Shown: positions 1 through 12,300 of the stretch, in pieces | How the letters are laid out: every line of letters starts with the position of its first letter | Position numbering within the stretch: the stretch's first letter is position 1 | Source: Bactericera cockerelli | Taxonomy: Eukaryota; Arthropoda; Insecta; Hemiptera; Triozidae | Direction: 5' to 3' | Assembly: GCA_024516035.1 (NCBI GenBank) | Contig: CM044961.1 | Coordinates: 34,448,953 to 34,512,952 of the forward strand | DNA: 64,000 nt | Notes under the pieces: generated by a model | Told to the model about the DNA's origin: nothing | Databases searched by the model: none | The model's input: the letters and a program-made list of their open reading frames with translations, nothing else | Position numbers and translations under genes: made by a program

Positions 1-80
1 CTACGAGAACCGATGCATTCAAAGCGCAATGAAGCTATTGTAAAGCATATTTTATATGACAATAATACGAGACTAACCAA

Positions 81-226
81 ACCGACCTCAGTAGCTTCAT
101 CGATAAGGTGGCTGACTAGTAACCTGGAGGTCGGTGGTTCAAGTCCCGAATTCAGCGTAGATATAGTAAAGTGAGTTTGAGTAGTTGCGATATCACGAAA
201 GTGATTAACACAAAAATATGATAACG
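81..226 (+). repeat. SINE-A copy
   Basis: tRNA-like head with box A-like tcagtagctt.atcgataagg and box B ggttcaagtcc, then the body gtagatttagtaaagcgagt and tatcacgaaagtgattaaca. This is the first of about a dozen copies. Confidence 0.8.
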
Positions 227-323
227 TTTTTTTCGTTAAATTTTTTCGTTACAAAATTTGTTATCATACAAATTTTGTATGACAATAATATAAGACTAAC
301 CAATTAACCATAGCCGCGTTTTT

Positions 324-850
324 CTTTTGGATTAAAAAAAAATCCAGGTTCGGTTTTTTCCAAATATTTCCATTTTCTTCCAAGTTTAGCTTCCCCAACA
401 TTCGTAAAAGAAAAATGCGTTTCGGTACTTTAAAAGATAAACAATGGAAAAATGAAAACAAACCAGGAATAAAGAAATGGAAGCAAGAATTTTATAAATC
501 CACAAGCGGGCTGTCGCCCGCTTTGCGGGCCGAGGCATGGCCGTGAAAGCAAAAAATCCTTTTTCGCCAATGGCAGGTGTTGTAGTGGGAATTTCGAAAA
601 ATCCCGTCTTATTGCACATCTAGACTATAAGACAAAGCTACCTACCAAATTTCAGCTTCCTATAGGACTTACGGTTTGGGCTGTAGAGCGGTGATCAGTC
701 AGTGACTTTGACATTTATATATTAAGATTTTGGTTAACCAAACCGGAAGAAGATTTCTCCTCTTTTCGTTTTCTTCCAAAAGAAAAATGACTTTCTTCCA
801 ATTCGTCCATTTTATTCCATATGAATCCACTTTGGTTAGAAAGAAAAACA
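324..850. repeat. Repeat H copies
   Basis: ttccaaatatttccattttc, aaaagaaaaatg(a/c)ctt and ggttaaccaaa(c)cggaagaa occur here and at 7827-8080 and 36339-36565. The copies are partly palindromic (ttccag/ctggaa type). Class unassigned. Confidence 0.6.
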
Positions 851-855
851 CGGCT

Positions 856-1640
856 ATGTAGTGCATGGTCAATTATAAACCTCCTTGACTTGTCGTGAAA
901 GTCCAAGGGATCTATTCATTCTATCCTGAAATGTTTAAATAACTAATGACAAGAATGTTTGAATTGTATACTGTGTCAGTTGGCAACTCTTTGTTTAGAG
1001 CAGTTCAAAATAAAATAAAATTTATTTTGTTAATAAAAAAACTCTCCATCCAATTCGTGTGCGATAACGCCACCCTACCATGGTGTCGGTAAGTTTGGTT
1101 TGATGCACCAACTCACCGCTGATAACAGGCGGCGCGCGGCGGCGGGTTGACACAAAGTAGCCTAATAATGACTGACAGTAAAAAGAGTGGTTTATCAACC
1201 TTCTGTGTCGGAACATTGCTGATTGCTGCATAACTAAAATATTATGTTTCTGCATGACATTATTATTTATTTTCCTGGTTTAAAAATGGTGACTTCTGTC
1301 TTCATGATTATTTGTTATAATTATGATTTGACAATGATTTTCCTTGTTTAAAAATAATGTCTTCATAATTTGTTATATGATTTGACAGTGATTTTCCTTC
1401 CACTAAGCTACCCATGCGCTTTTATAGGTGCATTCATTGTCTCTCATTTATTTAAAAAGTTTAATAAAATTGAAAATAATTTGAGATCTCGAAATAGTTT
1501 TGTTTTGGTTACAAGCAGGACCTCTCAGCATTAACTAATCATGTAAAAATTGTTTTATTACAAATGTTGTCCTGTGAAATTCTTCATTAAAAAGCAGTGA
1601 AATGACCAGAATATCACGATAAGTGTAATAATACCTCAAA
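856..1640. other. Intergenic/intronic spacer, no gene seen
   Basis: AT-rich with a short GC-rich island (1110-1150) and a small duplication; no exon with plausible borders was found. Confidence 0.5.
1268..1395 (+). repeat. Imperfect direct duplication
   Basis: ttttcctggtttaaaaatg...gatttgacaatga is followed at 1338 by a shortened second copy ending gatttgacagtga. Confidence 0.65.
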
Positions 1641-1644
1641 AATA

Positions 1645-1831
1645 TCTCCTTAGTTTTACTGCCCGATCAGGACTAATGAGTCACATTATTCCAGCAGTAA
1701 GTCGAAGATGTATTATTATGTGGTCAAAATCCTAAATAGGAGGATAACCTGTCATGTCCCGGCTAAGTTTTAAACGTGTGACCTCTGGATTACCAGACCG
1801 ACCGCGACGCTTTGAGCTACCGCGACAGACA
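1645..1831 (-). repeat. SINE-C copy, diverged
   Basis: Head plus tail with cttactgctggaataatg on the minus strand; many substitutions, so an old copy. Confidence 0.65.
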
Positions 1832-2009
1832 TCTTTGCAGGTTTTTATTCCTTACATCTTTGCAGGTTTTTATTCCTTTCTGATTTTCATCCCTTCTGAT
1901 TATTGTAATTTCATTCTGTAAAATAAAACCTAATAACACTTTAGTGCAAATTGTTTCATTAAAAAAAAATTCATCTCTTAACATGGATGTTATTTGAGAT
2001 ACGTGTCTT

Positions 2010-2335
2010 ATCCTTTATTTACTGGGAATCACCAAGAGTCGAACCTGTTCTTGACCACGCTGGACGTTGCTTCACTTCAACGATCTTACGAGCACTGGTG
2101 TAGTCAACGTGCCATTGACGCGACGATAGGTTATTCATGGTTTTTTTTTAACGTCGCTTTCAACTGCAAGTTCATATCAGGACGAGGGTTTTACCCTCCA
2201 GTCGCAGGAAACTCACAAACCTAGTACCTAAATTAACCTCACCCATCCTATTTTGGGCCGGAATGCCAGCATCACGAAGTCTTCACCTCTCTGGACGTTA
2301 CTTAACTTCGGTGATCCTACGAGAACCGGTGCATT
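2010..2335 (+). repeat. Repeat K cluster
   Basis: gccagcatcacgaagtcttc, ctggacgttgctt and ctacgagaaccggtgcattc recur at 1-30, 2045-2335, 36083-36290, 41129-41303, 45088-45225 and 49264-49400. Here two partial copies are arranged in tandem. Type unassigned. Confidence 0.7.
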
Positions 2336-2834
2336 CATCTCCAAACAATTAAAAACGCGTTCATATTGAAATATCCGGGCTTATCAGTATCGTAATTCGT
2401 ATGAATTCTTAATAACTAAGCACTTTTCTCAATGCCAGGGTAATCACGATTGAAACTCAGGTGGCCATTAACTGCGGTTGTGGCGTTGTGCCTATAAAAC
2501 TTAGCAATCCAGATAAAAATGTTGTTAAGTGACGTTTAACTACTTCAAACAGAGACTTGCTATAGCCGTCCAAAGAGGCAATGCGGCGGCCATACTTGGC
2601 ACATTTCCTGTGAACCAAGGGCTTGATGAGGCTTTTGTACTGTGATTTTACCAAATGTAACAAAAAATTCTAAATAGTTTTTTCAAGTAAAAAACTACTT
2701 CTAATAAATGGCATATTAAAGTCCTGATTCTCTATCAGGACGTAAGGACTTGAAAACTTGGCACAAATGACGACAAATAAAGTGCAAAAAAAATCAATTT
2801 TAACTTTTTGGCATTCTTGAGTTAAAACGATCAA

Positions 2835-3012
2835 TTATTATTATTATAGTATACTTTATTAGATAGGGAAAAAACATATACAGTAAAATACAATGAAATT
2901 ATAAAAAAAATTGATTGAACAAAAAAACAAGAACAAAAAAGAGAATGAAGCTAATGTCCTACCTAAAGGATGGGGTTATTGCCTGTGGCAATCTCTTCCA
3001 CCCAACCCAAAT
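2835..3012 (-). repeat. Repeat G copy
   Basis: ggttattgcctgtggcaatctcttccaccca-type end and A-rich body. Also at 5984, 8605, 14959, 35139, 35322, 44684, 48783, 52781 and 61600. The recurring end reads agattgcc(a)aaggcaataa on the other strand. Confidence 0.65.
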
Positions 3013-3198
3013 CTCTTCCACCCAACAATCAATCAGTCAATGAATGAATCAATTTATTGAATTTCGATTTTTAAGCATTAACAACTTACCTAAATACAAC
3101 AACCATTTCTTTTAACAATGATGATTATTGAAAACCGAATAAATTTATTATTATTATTATTTCATGTGTTTCTGAAAATCACTTTTTCCCTTCTCCAG

Positions 3199-3382
3199 AT
3201 TGTACGCAGCACACACTTCATAGACGTGTCCTTCATGTATGGATCTCTACCCGAGAAGGTCTCAGAGCTAAGGTCGTTCAGCCGAGGTCAACTCAAGGTC
3301 AGAGCAGTGGACGGCAAAGCTTACATGCCAACCCAGGCGACCTCTGGCTGTCCGTTTGCTAGGAAGAGCTGCTACAACGCCG
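3199..3382 (+). CDS. Peroxidase exon 1 of those visible
   Basis: Acceptor ttctccag ends at 3198 and donor GTAAGT begins at 3383; the exon starts in phase 0 and ends after the first base of a Gly codon. It encodes STHFIDVSFMYGS and a four-Cys-containing stretch leading to the catalytic Arg. The upstream exon was not found in 1-3198, so the intron extends beyond the window edge. Confidence 0.88.
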
Positions 3383-6300
3383 GTAAGTTACATACTTAAA
3401 AAAAAGGACCGACCTCAGTAGCTTGATCGATGAGGGGGCGGACTTGTAACCTGGAGGTCGGTGGTTCAAGTCCCGGTTTCAGCGTAGATTTAGTAAAACG
3501 AGTTTGAGTAGTTGTGATATCATGAAAGTGAATAACACAAATATGAAAACTTTTAAAAACTTTACTTAAAAAAAGGTAACGGAAAAAAATCGGTCAGAAT
3601 TTTCCGCTCCAGCCGGGATTCGAACGCGCAACCTCCGGGTCAGCAACCAATGCTCTTGACCACTGAGCCACGGAGGTCGGCGGTTACATTATACTTGAGT
3701 TACTTCTGAGTCACGTTCCGGCTGGGTTTCGAACCCTTGACCTCTGGATTACCAGATCGAAGCTAGACGCAACGTCTTGAAAACTGAGCTACCGGGACTG
3801 ACTACTTATCTACTACTGTTAGTTGGTACTGAATATTTGCTGATTGACTCTGTAAATCATTGTTGATCCTCGCTATCAATCATTGCTGATCTACTATTAT
3901 AAAACATTGTTTAGCCTCTCTATAAATTATTGTTATTCCACTGTACATATAAATCACTGCTCATCTTCTCTATGAATTGTCGCCGATCAACTCGGTAAAT
4001 CATTTTTGATCCTCGCTATAAATCATTGCTGATAATAATATTAACAGTCTTTAGTGGAAGTTAACCACCAGGCGAGATTAATGCTCAAAGCATTTTCTAC
4101 CACCTAACCCTCAGAGTCTTATTATTATGTGGTCACAAACTCAAATTACTGAGGAAAAATTCATGCACTGGGTGGGATTCGAACCAACGGATCCCTGCGC
4201 TACCTGGATTACCAGACTAGCGTGTTAACCACTTGACTACCTGATCTACTCTATAAAACATTGTTTAGCCTTTCTATAAACTATTGCTGATCCACTGTAC
4301 ATATAAATCACTGCTGATCCACTCTATAAATAATTGCTGATCCTCGCTATCAATCATTGCTGATCCCCTCTATGAATTATCGCCGATCAACTCTCTAAAT
4401 CATTGTTGATCCTCGCTATAAATAGAAATTAAAAACATTGTTTATAATCTCTATAAATTATTGCTGATCCACTGTACAAACTGTACATATAAATCTACTC
4501 TATAATTCATCCCCAGGTGACGTGCGGGTGAATCAGCATCTGGACCTGGCGGTCAGTCAGACGGTGTGGCTGCGTCTGCACAACTACATAGCGGACAAGC
4601 TGATCCAACTTAACCCGCACTGGTCCAACAGGGATGAGCTGGTCTATCAGGAGACCCGGAGGATTGTGGGCGCTGTGTTCCAGCACATTACGTACAACGA
4701 GTGGCTGCCCATTCTCATAGGTGCGTGCTTAGTTATACGATTTACGTTGAACATTTTTTTCGAACCATTCTTTTTTTTTTTTTTTTTTTTTTAATTCAGA
4801 TACCTACACTTGTATTGTTGTAGGGACTATTTATTGTATTGTTAATTATGTTTTGCAAAAGTTTAATCTGATTACCTACAAATCTTTCTTCGATTGATTC
4901 TATGGGGAGGTTTTCAATTAATGTTTTGTAACTTATATTGTTTGGATATTTAGGGTAAAACCCGTTGATCTTTTGGAAAAGATATCGAACAAAATGAGCC
5001 TGGACTTTTTCTATTTCTTTGGTGTCTACTGATGTTTTGGGGGTCCCATGTTTTTGTTGTTGTAGCCAACTTTATTTCAAAGTCGGCTCGTTCTGAACCA
5101 CATATTTCTATGTGTGATCACTGATCAACCATCTTGATGAATTGGACTTTTTCTTTATAAGCCATGAACCCGTTAATCGCCCAAGGTAAAATCATGAAAC
5201 TTTCCCCAGGCCCAAGTTTCTAATATTAGAAATTTCTCGGAAGTAAAATGTTGTGATAATAATGATAATATCATTTTTTCAACAGGACCAGAGTACGCCC
5301 GGAAAGCCGGACTCAGCCCTAATACCAACTCGAGTTACTTCTCCGGCTACAACGACCAGGTCAATCCATCCACACTGGCCGACTTTGCCGGAGGGGCTTT
5401 CAGAGGACTCCACAGTCTGATTCCAGGCGTCATAAAGTGAGTAGTAGAAGTCCCCGTGGCAGAGTGAGTTAGCGCGCTAGGCATTTCACGCGCGGTGACC
5501 TGGGTTCGATCCCCAGCGGGGCAGGATTTTTTCTGCTCTATTCTTGGGTGTTCGGGGTCCAGTCATACCTCGTGAGGAAAAATTAGTAGCTGCTTTAATG
5601 TGAGTAGCGACCAGTAGCGGAATTATAGGCGAAAATAAGATATTAGGATATTCAAAGATATGGAAAAGTCCTATAATTCTACGCTACCCACTAAAAATTG
5701 TGATATAATAACACAAAGAAACACTTTTATTTTATTTTGAGAGTAGGGGTGGCTGAATGGTTTTCTGTATTTATACCTGACTGATTGACCAGTCTATTTT
5801 TTTTTTATTTTTTTTTTTTTTTTCAACGTTAAAAGTCTATTAGAGATACTTTATAGGGGTTTTCAGACTTATTCCTGGAGTTATCAAATGAGTTACCGTG
5901 CACTGGTAGTCAAGTGGGTAACGCGTTAGTCTGGTAATCCAGGTAGCGTAGGGATCCGTTGGTGCGAATCCCACCCAGTGCATTTATTTATTTAGAAACT
6001 CTTTATTTGTAGAACATATATAGGTACAGACAAATAATGGTAAAAATTAAATATAAAATTGACAATATTAATAATATAAACAAGAAAAAAAAAATATAAT
6101 ATATACATATTATGTCCTAACTCATTAATTTGAGATTGTGACACATAATAATAAGACTTTGAGGGTAGTAGAAAATACTTTGAGCAATAACCTCACCTGA
6201 TGGTTACCTTCCACTAAAGAGTGTTATTATTATTATTGATTGACATAAATATGATAACAAACCAAAATACACTGCCAATTATGGACACTTCCTCGTGATT

Positions 6301-9300
6301 GGTTTACATTGTATACCTACACTTGGCAATATTGAGATCACTTGTATCTCCAAAACTGCTTAACCGATTTTTTTCAAATTTGTTTTATATGGTAGAAATC
6401 GGAGCAAAAATATATTAATTTTTTTACAAAAACGAAAACAATACTTCTGATTTCTAATATAGTAAATTTCTGCGAGTTAAAATATTTTTTTTATTATTGT
6501 GTTAATCACTTTAGTGATATCACAACTACTCAAACTCGCTTTACTAAATCTACGCTGAAACCGGGACTTGAACCACCGACCTCCAGGTTACAAGTCCGCT
6601 ACTGAGGTCGGTAAATAGGGTTATTAATTTAATCAAGGACTTGGGTGCGCTTCCGATTTGAGTTTAAGGCAGGTTCAGTTAAAAATTAATCAAATAAGCG
6701 CATGTGTGTTTGCTATGCGGTGGGTAGACTAATAGACGCCACATGTGGTGACATTAACCTAGGAAGTGACATCATGATTTTGTTTATTCTTAGTTCTAAT
6801 TAATCTTATTCAATTATAATTATGGCATCTAATTACGTGTATAATTGTATATAATTGTGTATGTGTGTCTGTGTTTTTTTTTTTTTTTTTTTTTTTTTTT
6901 TTGATATTTTTTTTATCACCCCTAAATGACGAAACTAATGCTCTATTTGCAGACCAACTGATGAGCTGTAGAAGAAACGAGATGTGTTCCGTGTACTGTT
7001 TTGTGAATTCAGATTCTCACATGTTGGTAGGATTATGTAGGATAATAGGTATTAGACAGTCAAGTGTTTAACGCGCTAGTCTGGTAATTCAGGTAGCGTA
7101 GGAATCCGTTGGTTCAAATCCCACCCAGTGCATTAATTTTTCCTCATTAGTTTGAGTTTGTGACCACATAATAATAAGACTCTGGGGGTTAGGTAGTAGA
7201 AAATGCTTTAAGAATTAACCTCGCCTTCCACTAAAGAGATTTTCACTACTTTGTCTGTCCCCCGGTAGCTCAGTGGTAAAGGCGGCACTCTGGTGAATCA
7301 AAAGATTCCAGAGGTCGCGGGTTCGAAACCCAGCCGGGACAAGACAAGTTATCCTCCCATTTGGGATTTTTACCACATAATAATATGTCTTGGCCTTACT
7401 GCTGGAATGATGGGTTTTTTTTTTAATTTAAATTTTTTGGCATTGGTTATTCTCCTTATCATGGGAATTTGCCATACAGCCAATGTGGTCGTGTTTATAA
7501 AGATTGATATTTTATTTAAGATAGTTCGTTAATTATTAGATATTAAATGAATATATTGTTTGTGGTTAGGAAATAGAAATGATGGGACTTAATAGTCCCA
7601 ATCGGCCAGTATAAACAAGGCGATATTATTATTATTATTACTTTTCAGATTGGCAAACGAACGCCGGGGCTCGAACCGAGTACTCGCCTACTCCACGACC
7701 TTGCAGCGGCCAGGGGATTTCCTAGAGGAGGGCGACACCTATGACTCCACCCTGAGGGGGCTGGGGTCCCAACCCGAGCAGTACCAGGACCGGTTTATGA
7801 CGGAACAGGTGAGGGACCTTTAGACCTATTTTTCTTTTGGATTAAAAAAAATTCCAGGTTAGGTTTCTTCCAAATATTTCCATTTTATTCCAAGGTCAAC
7901 TTCAACACATTCGTGAAAGAAAAATGCGTTACGATACTTTTAAAGATAAACAATGGACTTAACCTAAAACTGGAAGCAAGAACTGGAAGCAAGAATTTTC
8001 TACTTCCATTTTGGTTAACTTTGGTAGAGGAAATTTTTCCTCTTCCAAAAGAAAAATGACTTGCTTCCAGTTTGGTTAACATTTCTAATATTCGAAATCG
8101 GAAGTATTGTGTTCGTTTTTGTAATAAAAAAAAATACCTCCGATTTCTGATATTAGAAATTTGTCGGAAATAATAAAAGTTATACAATGTTGGATACTTT
8201 AAACAAGTACCTTCATCATCATAGGGTGGCGTCATCGTAAACGATGGTAGCCAGACAGTGGAGGAATGACTCAGCACTTCTACCACTGTCTTTACAAGGA
8301 GGCTAATAATTGACAAGGGCCCCCAGAACCAAGCCAATGCTGTTCTACTCTCTGTTTATAGTCCCCCAGCCCGACTGCTGGTCTACTCCCTGTTTATGTT
8401 TATAGTCCCCCAGCCAGGGAACTTATACTTCCGCAAAATTTCTAATATATTATTCGAAATCGGAAGTATTGTGTTCGTTTTTGTAAAAAAAAAAAAAAAA
8501 AAATACCTCCGATTTCTGATATTAGAAATTTGTCGGAAGTATTAATAGTTATACAATGTTGGATACTTTAGACAAGTACCTTACAAATTAAAAAAAAAAC
8601 TAAGATAAGGGTTGGGTGGAAGAGATTTCCAAGCGTTAGGTGGTAGAGATTTACACAGGCAATAACCCCGCCCTTTAGGTAGGACTTTGGCTTTATTCTC
8701 TTATTTTTTTCTTATTATTTTATTCGATCTATTTTTTTCTTCATAATTTCATCGTATTGTTCTGTCAATATTGTACTTTGTCCTTACCTAACAAAGCGTA
8801 ATATAATAATAATAAGATATTGAAAAAAAATGAAAAACTATAGTTTGGTTTGTTGAAATTCCGCCCTTCTGTCTGTTCCAGATCACCAACTTCCTGCTGG
8901 ACGGAGATGTGCCAGAGAGCGGCCGAAGCCAGTTTGGTGACGACCTGTCGGCCCGCGACATCCAGAGAGGCCGAGACTTCGGCCTGCGGCCATACGTGGA
9001 GTATCGGGAGCTGTGCGGCCTGCCGCAGGTCAACACTTTTCGCGACCTGAATGATTATATTCAGGGGGATGTGAGTGTAGAATGATTATATTCAGGGGGA
9101 TGTGAGTGTAGAATGATTATATTCAGGGCGATGTGAGTGTAGAATGATTATATTCAGGGGGATGTGAGTGTAGAATGACTATATTCAGGGGGATGTGAGT
9201 GTAGAATGATTATATTCAGGGGGATGTGAGTGTAGAATGATTATATTCAGGGGGATGTGAGTGTAGAAATTATTATATTCAGGGGGATGTGAGTGTAGAA

Positions 9301-12300
9301 TGATTATATTCAGGGGGATGTGAGTGTAGAAGAATCGACAAGATTAGACATTTATTTATTGTTGATAAATCATAGAACAAAGGCCTCATCGAGCCCTTGG
9401 TTGACAGGAAATGTGCCAAGTATGACCGCATGCCAAGTATGAGGGTAGAATAGTCGTGGTTGAGTGGAAGAGTTCATAAGTGAGAACCCTGCCACTTTAA
9501 AGAAAGCAAAGAAAAAAGAAGAATATCTAGGTCCAAGTGCATAGTCGTTAATGAACAGATTAAAACAATACAACTTCTCACTTTTCTTTTTATAATGATT
9601 AAAATAGATAGGTTAGTTGATGGCATGGAAAATCAGAACTTTTACCTGCTGATGAGAGAAAATAAGCTCGAAACAGCTGTCCAGGTATACTGTTTATACT
9701 TTTCTGTTTTATACTGATACTGAAACAATCAACTTTAAACAGAATCAAATGGCTAATGGACGTGTTTAATTAGGCTGTTAGTGACTATGCATATGCACTC
9801 CACCATTAATATATGAAAACATTAATTTATGTATTTTTTACAAACTTCACATGCATTGGTAGTCAAGTAGTTAACGCGCTAGTCTGGTAATCCAGGTTCG
9901 TTGGTTCGAATTACACCCAGTGCATGATTTTTTCCTCATTAATTTGAGTTTATAACCACATAATAATAAGACTCTGAGGGTTAGGTGGTAGAAAATGCTT
10001 TGGAATTAAATTCGCCTGGTGGTAATAATTAATTAATAATTCCGTGTCCGTGAGGTAAGTATTGATACCTAAATGCCTGGTGGTTACGTTCCACTATATG
10101 TAGAAGGTTATTATTTGAATTTAGTGTTTAATTGGTTCCGCCCTTCTATTTTTTTTTTAGTTACGAATTATTAATAATAATAATGAATCATTTGTTTTAT
10201 TTTTCATTTGTTTTTTTGTATACAAAAGACCCATCCTAAGCCATTTTAGTCTGTCCCGGTAGCTCAGTGGTAAAGGCGGCACTCTGTGAATCCAGAGATT
10301 CCAGATGTCGTGGGCTCGAAACCCAGCCGGGACACGACAAGTTATCCTCCCATTTGGGATTTTTACCACATAATAATATGTCTTGGGCTTACTGCTGGAA
10401 TAATGGGACTTTAAAAGTCTTAATCGGACAGTATAATGGGACTCCCTGTCTCGAGCCGACAGTCTAAATAAAGCACTATACTATAAATAAGGCGATATTA
10501 TTATTATTATTATTTGGCTTCTAATATTCCAGCAAATCCGCCGTCTGGCCCAGGCGTACAACGACGTGAACGACATAGACTACTACATAGGGGGTCTCCT
10601 GGAGGCGACCATACAGGGGTCATTGTCCTCCCCCTCCTTCCGATGTGTGTTCGCGGAGGCGTTCTACCGCTACAAGTATGGCGACCGTTACTTCTATGAG
10701 GGGTCGCCTTCCTACAACCCCGGAGCTTTCACACCAGGTGGGTGAATTAGGGTTTTTTTTTTAATCTGAGTGTTCATAGCCTTTTTTAAAAAAAAATGTG
10801 AAATTTAGACTGTATTAGGGCAAACGGTATACTACCATATAAAACAAATTTGAAGAGAATCAGTTAAGAAGTTTTGGAGATACAAGTGATTTAGTATAAA
10901 ATCTCAAAATTGTCACGTGTATACAACAATGTGAACCAATCACGAAGAAGTACTGTGTTCATAATTGGCAGTGTATTTTTAAGTTTTTTTTTTATTATTA
11001 TAAAAGATGAATGTTTCACAGCCTCTTTTTATTTCATAGCCATGAATCAGGAGCTATACTATGACGCTTGTGGTCTGTGTCGTAGCTTACCCATCCCGTA
11101 GTATGTCTCCCATCTGATAGGCGAGAAGTGACACAATACTTCCCCATTAGGTGCTGGGTCAACACGAGCGCACCGGAAGGTATACCTTAGAAAAAAACTT
11201 CTCGGCGCGGGGTTTCGAAACCGGGACCTTCCGCTTGTGAAGCTACTATCTTACCACTGAGCTTCTCGTGAGCTCAATAATATAAACAAAAATCGGAGCA
11301 AAAAAATATTTTTTTTTTACAAAAACGAACACAATACTTCCGATTTCTAATATTAGAAATTTCTCGGAAGTAATAATTATTCTTCTTTCACGTTACCTTT
11401 TCCCAAACCTACTTGGGGTTGGCATTGGGCAACCTCTTCCTCATGGTTGCGGTTGGTTCTGGCACTCCTACTTCCACATTTTACAGCTGGGTGCCCTTCC
11501 TAACACCAACCCTGACAAGGGCGCCAAAGATTTGTGTTGGTGTCTTTTGTTGGTTTCATTTTCCAGAAATAAAAATTAATAAAATAAATTCTAACAATCT
11601 GTATAAAAAATAAAAAAAACTCCGATCGCTGTTTTTTCATGTTTACTTCCTATAAATTTCTAATATTAGAAATTCGGAAGTATTATGTTCGTTTGTGTAA
11701 AATTTAATAATAATATTTTTTTGCTTCGATTTCAATTTTTTTCATATTTCTGGACGTTTCATAACCTCCTGAGAAACTTTGGTTTACTTGATTTTGTTTC
11801 TTCCAGCTCAACTAAGTGCAATCAAGGGTTCATTTTTATCGCAAGTCAACTGCATTGGATCGGACAATATCTCACAAATGCAGGTGCTTGCATTCTATGA
11901 ACCATCTCAGAGGTAACTATTTTCCGTTCTGCAACTCTGATTAAATTAAAAACCATAGGTACATTTAAACATTTTGTGGAGACACTGTCAATGCTGTATT
12001 ATCTACACATAGTATACGTATCAGCTGAAGGGACAAATGACCCAGGCATCCCTACAGTGAGGACTCTGCATACCACCCTAAGAGTCAGCTAAAAGTTTAC
12101 TAATCCTGTTTCATAATAAGGACCTTTGTCTCCATTGAGGTTTCTTCCTATTTTTGGCGTCCTATTTGAAATTTTTAAATTCTTAGTACGCACTATGAAT
12201 TAAATTAAATACCAAAAGGAGACTCTGGCCTATGTGCCAAATTGAGAATCATTTGGTCCAGATTATGAAACAGGATTGATTAAATAAATATAAATGGATT

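Noticed and set aside
6955..6990. Another hammerhead core (ctgatgag followed by gaaacgag)
   Set aside because: The GAAA is not placed after a stem II helix and no stem I or III pairing can be drawn.
7255..7345. Genuine tRNA gene (cloverleaf-like head with matching acceptor stem)
   Set aside because: Head sequence recurs many times with a fixed non-tRNA body and lacks a sound anticodon loop and T stem; it is a tRNA-derived SINE. The same applies to the heads of the other SINE families.
7885..8337. 150-codon minus-strand ORF
   Set aside because: It runs across repeats H, I and J, which recur elsewhere with stops; it is not a conserved gene.
11884..11889. Earlier splice donor in peroxidase exon 7
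   Set aside because: Joining from here to 12399 gives a frame without the conserved NPIVPC ending; the donor at 11913 restores it.
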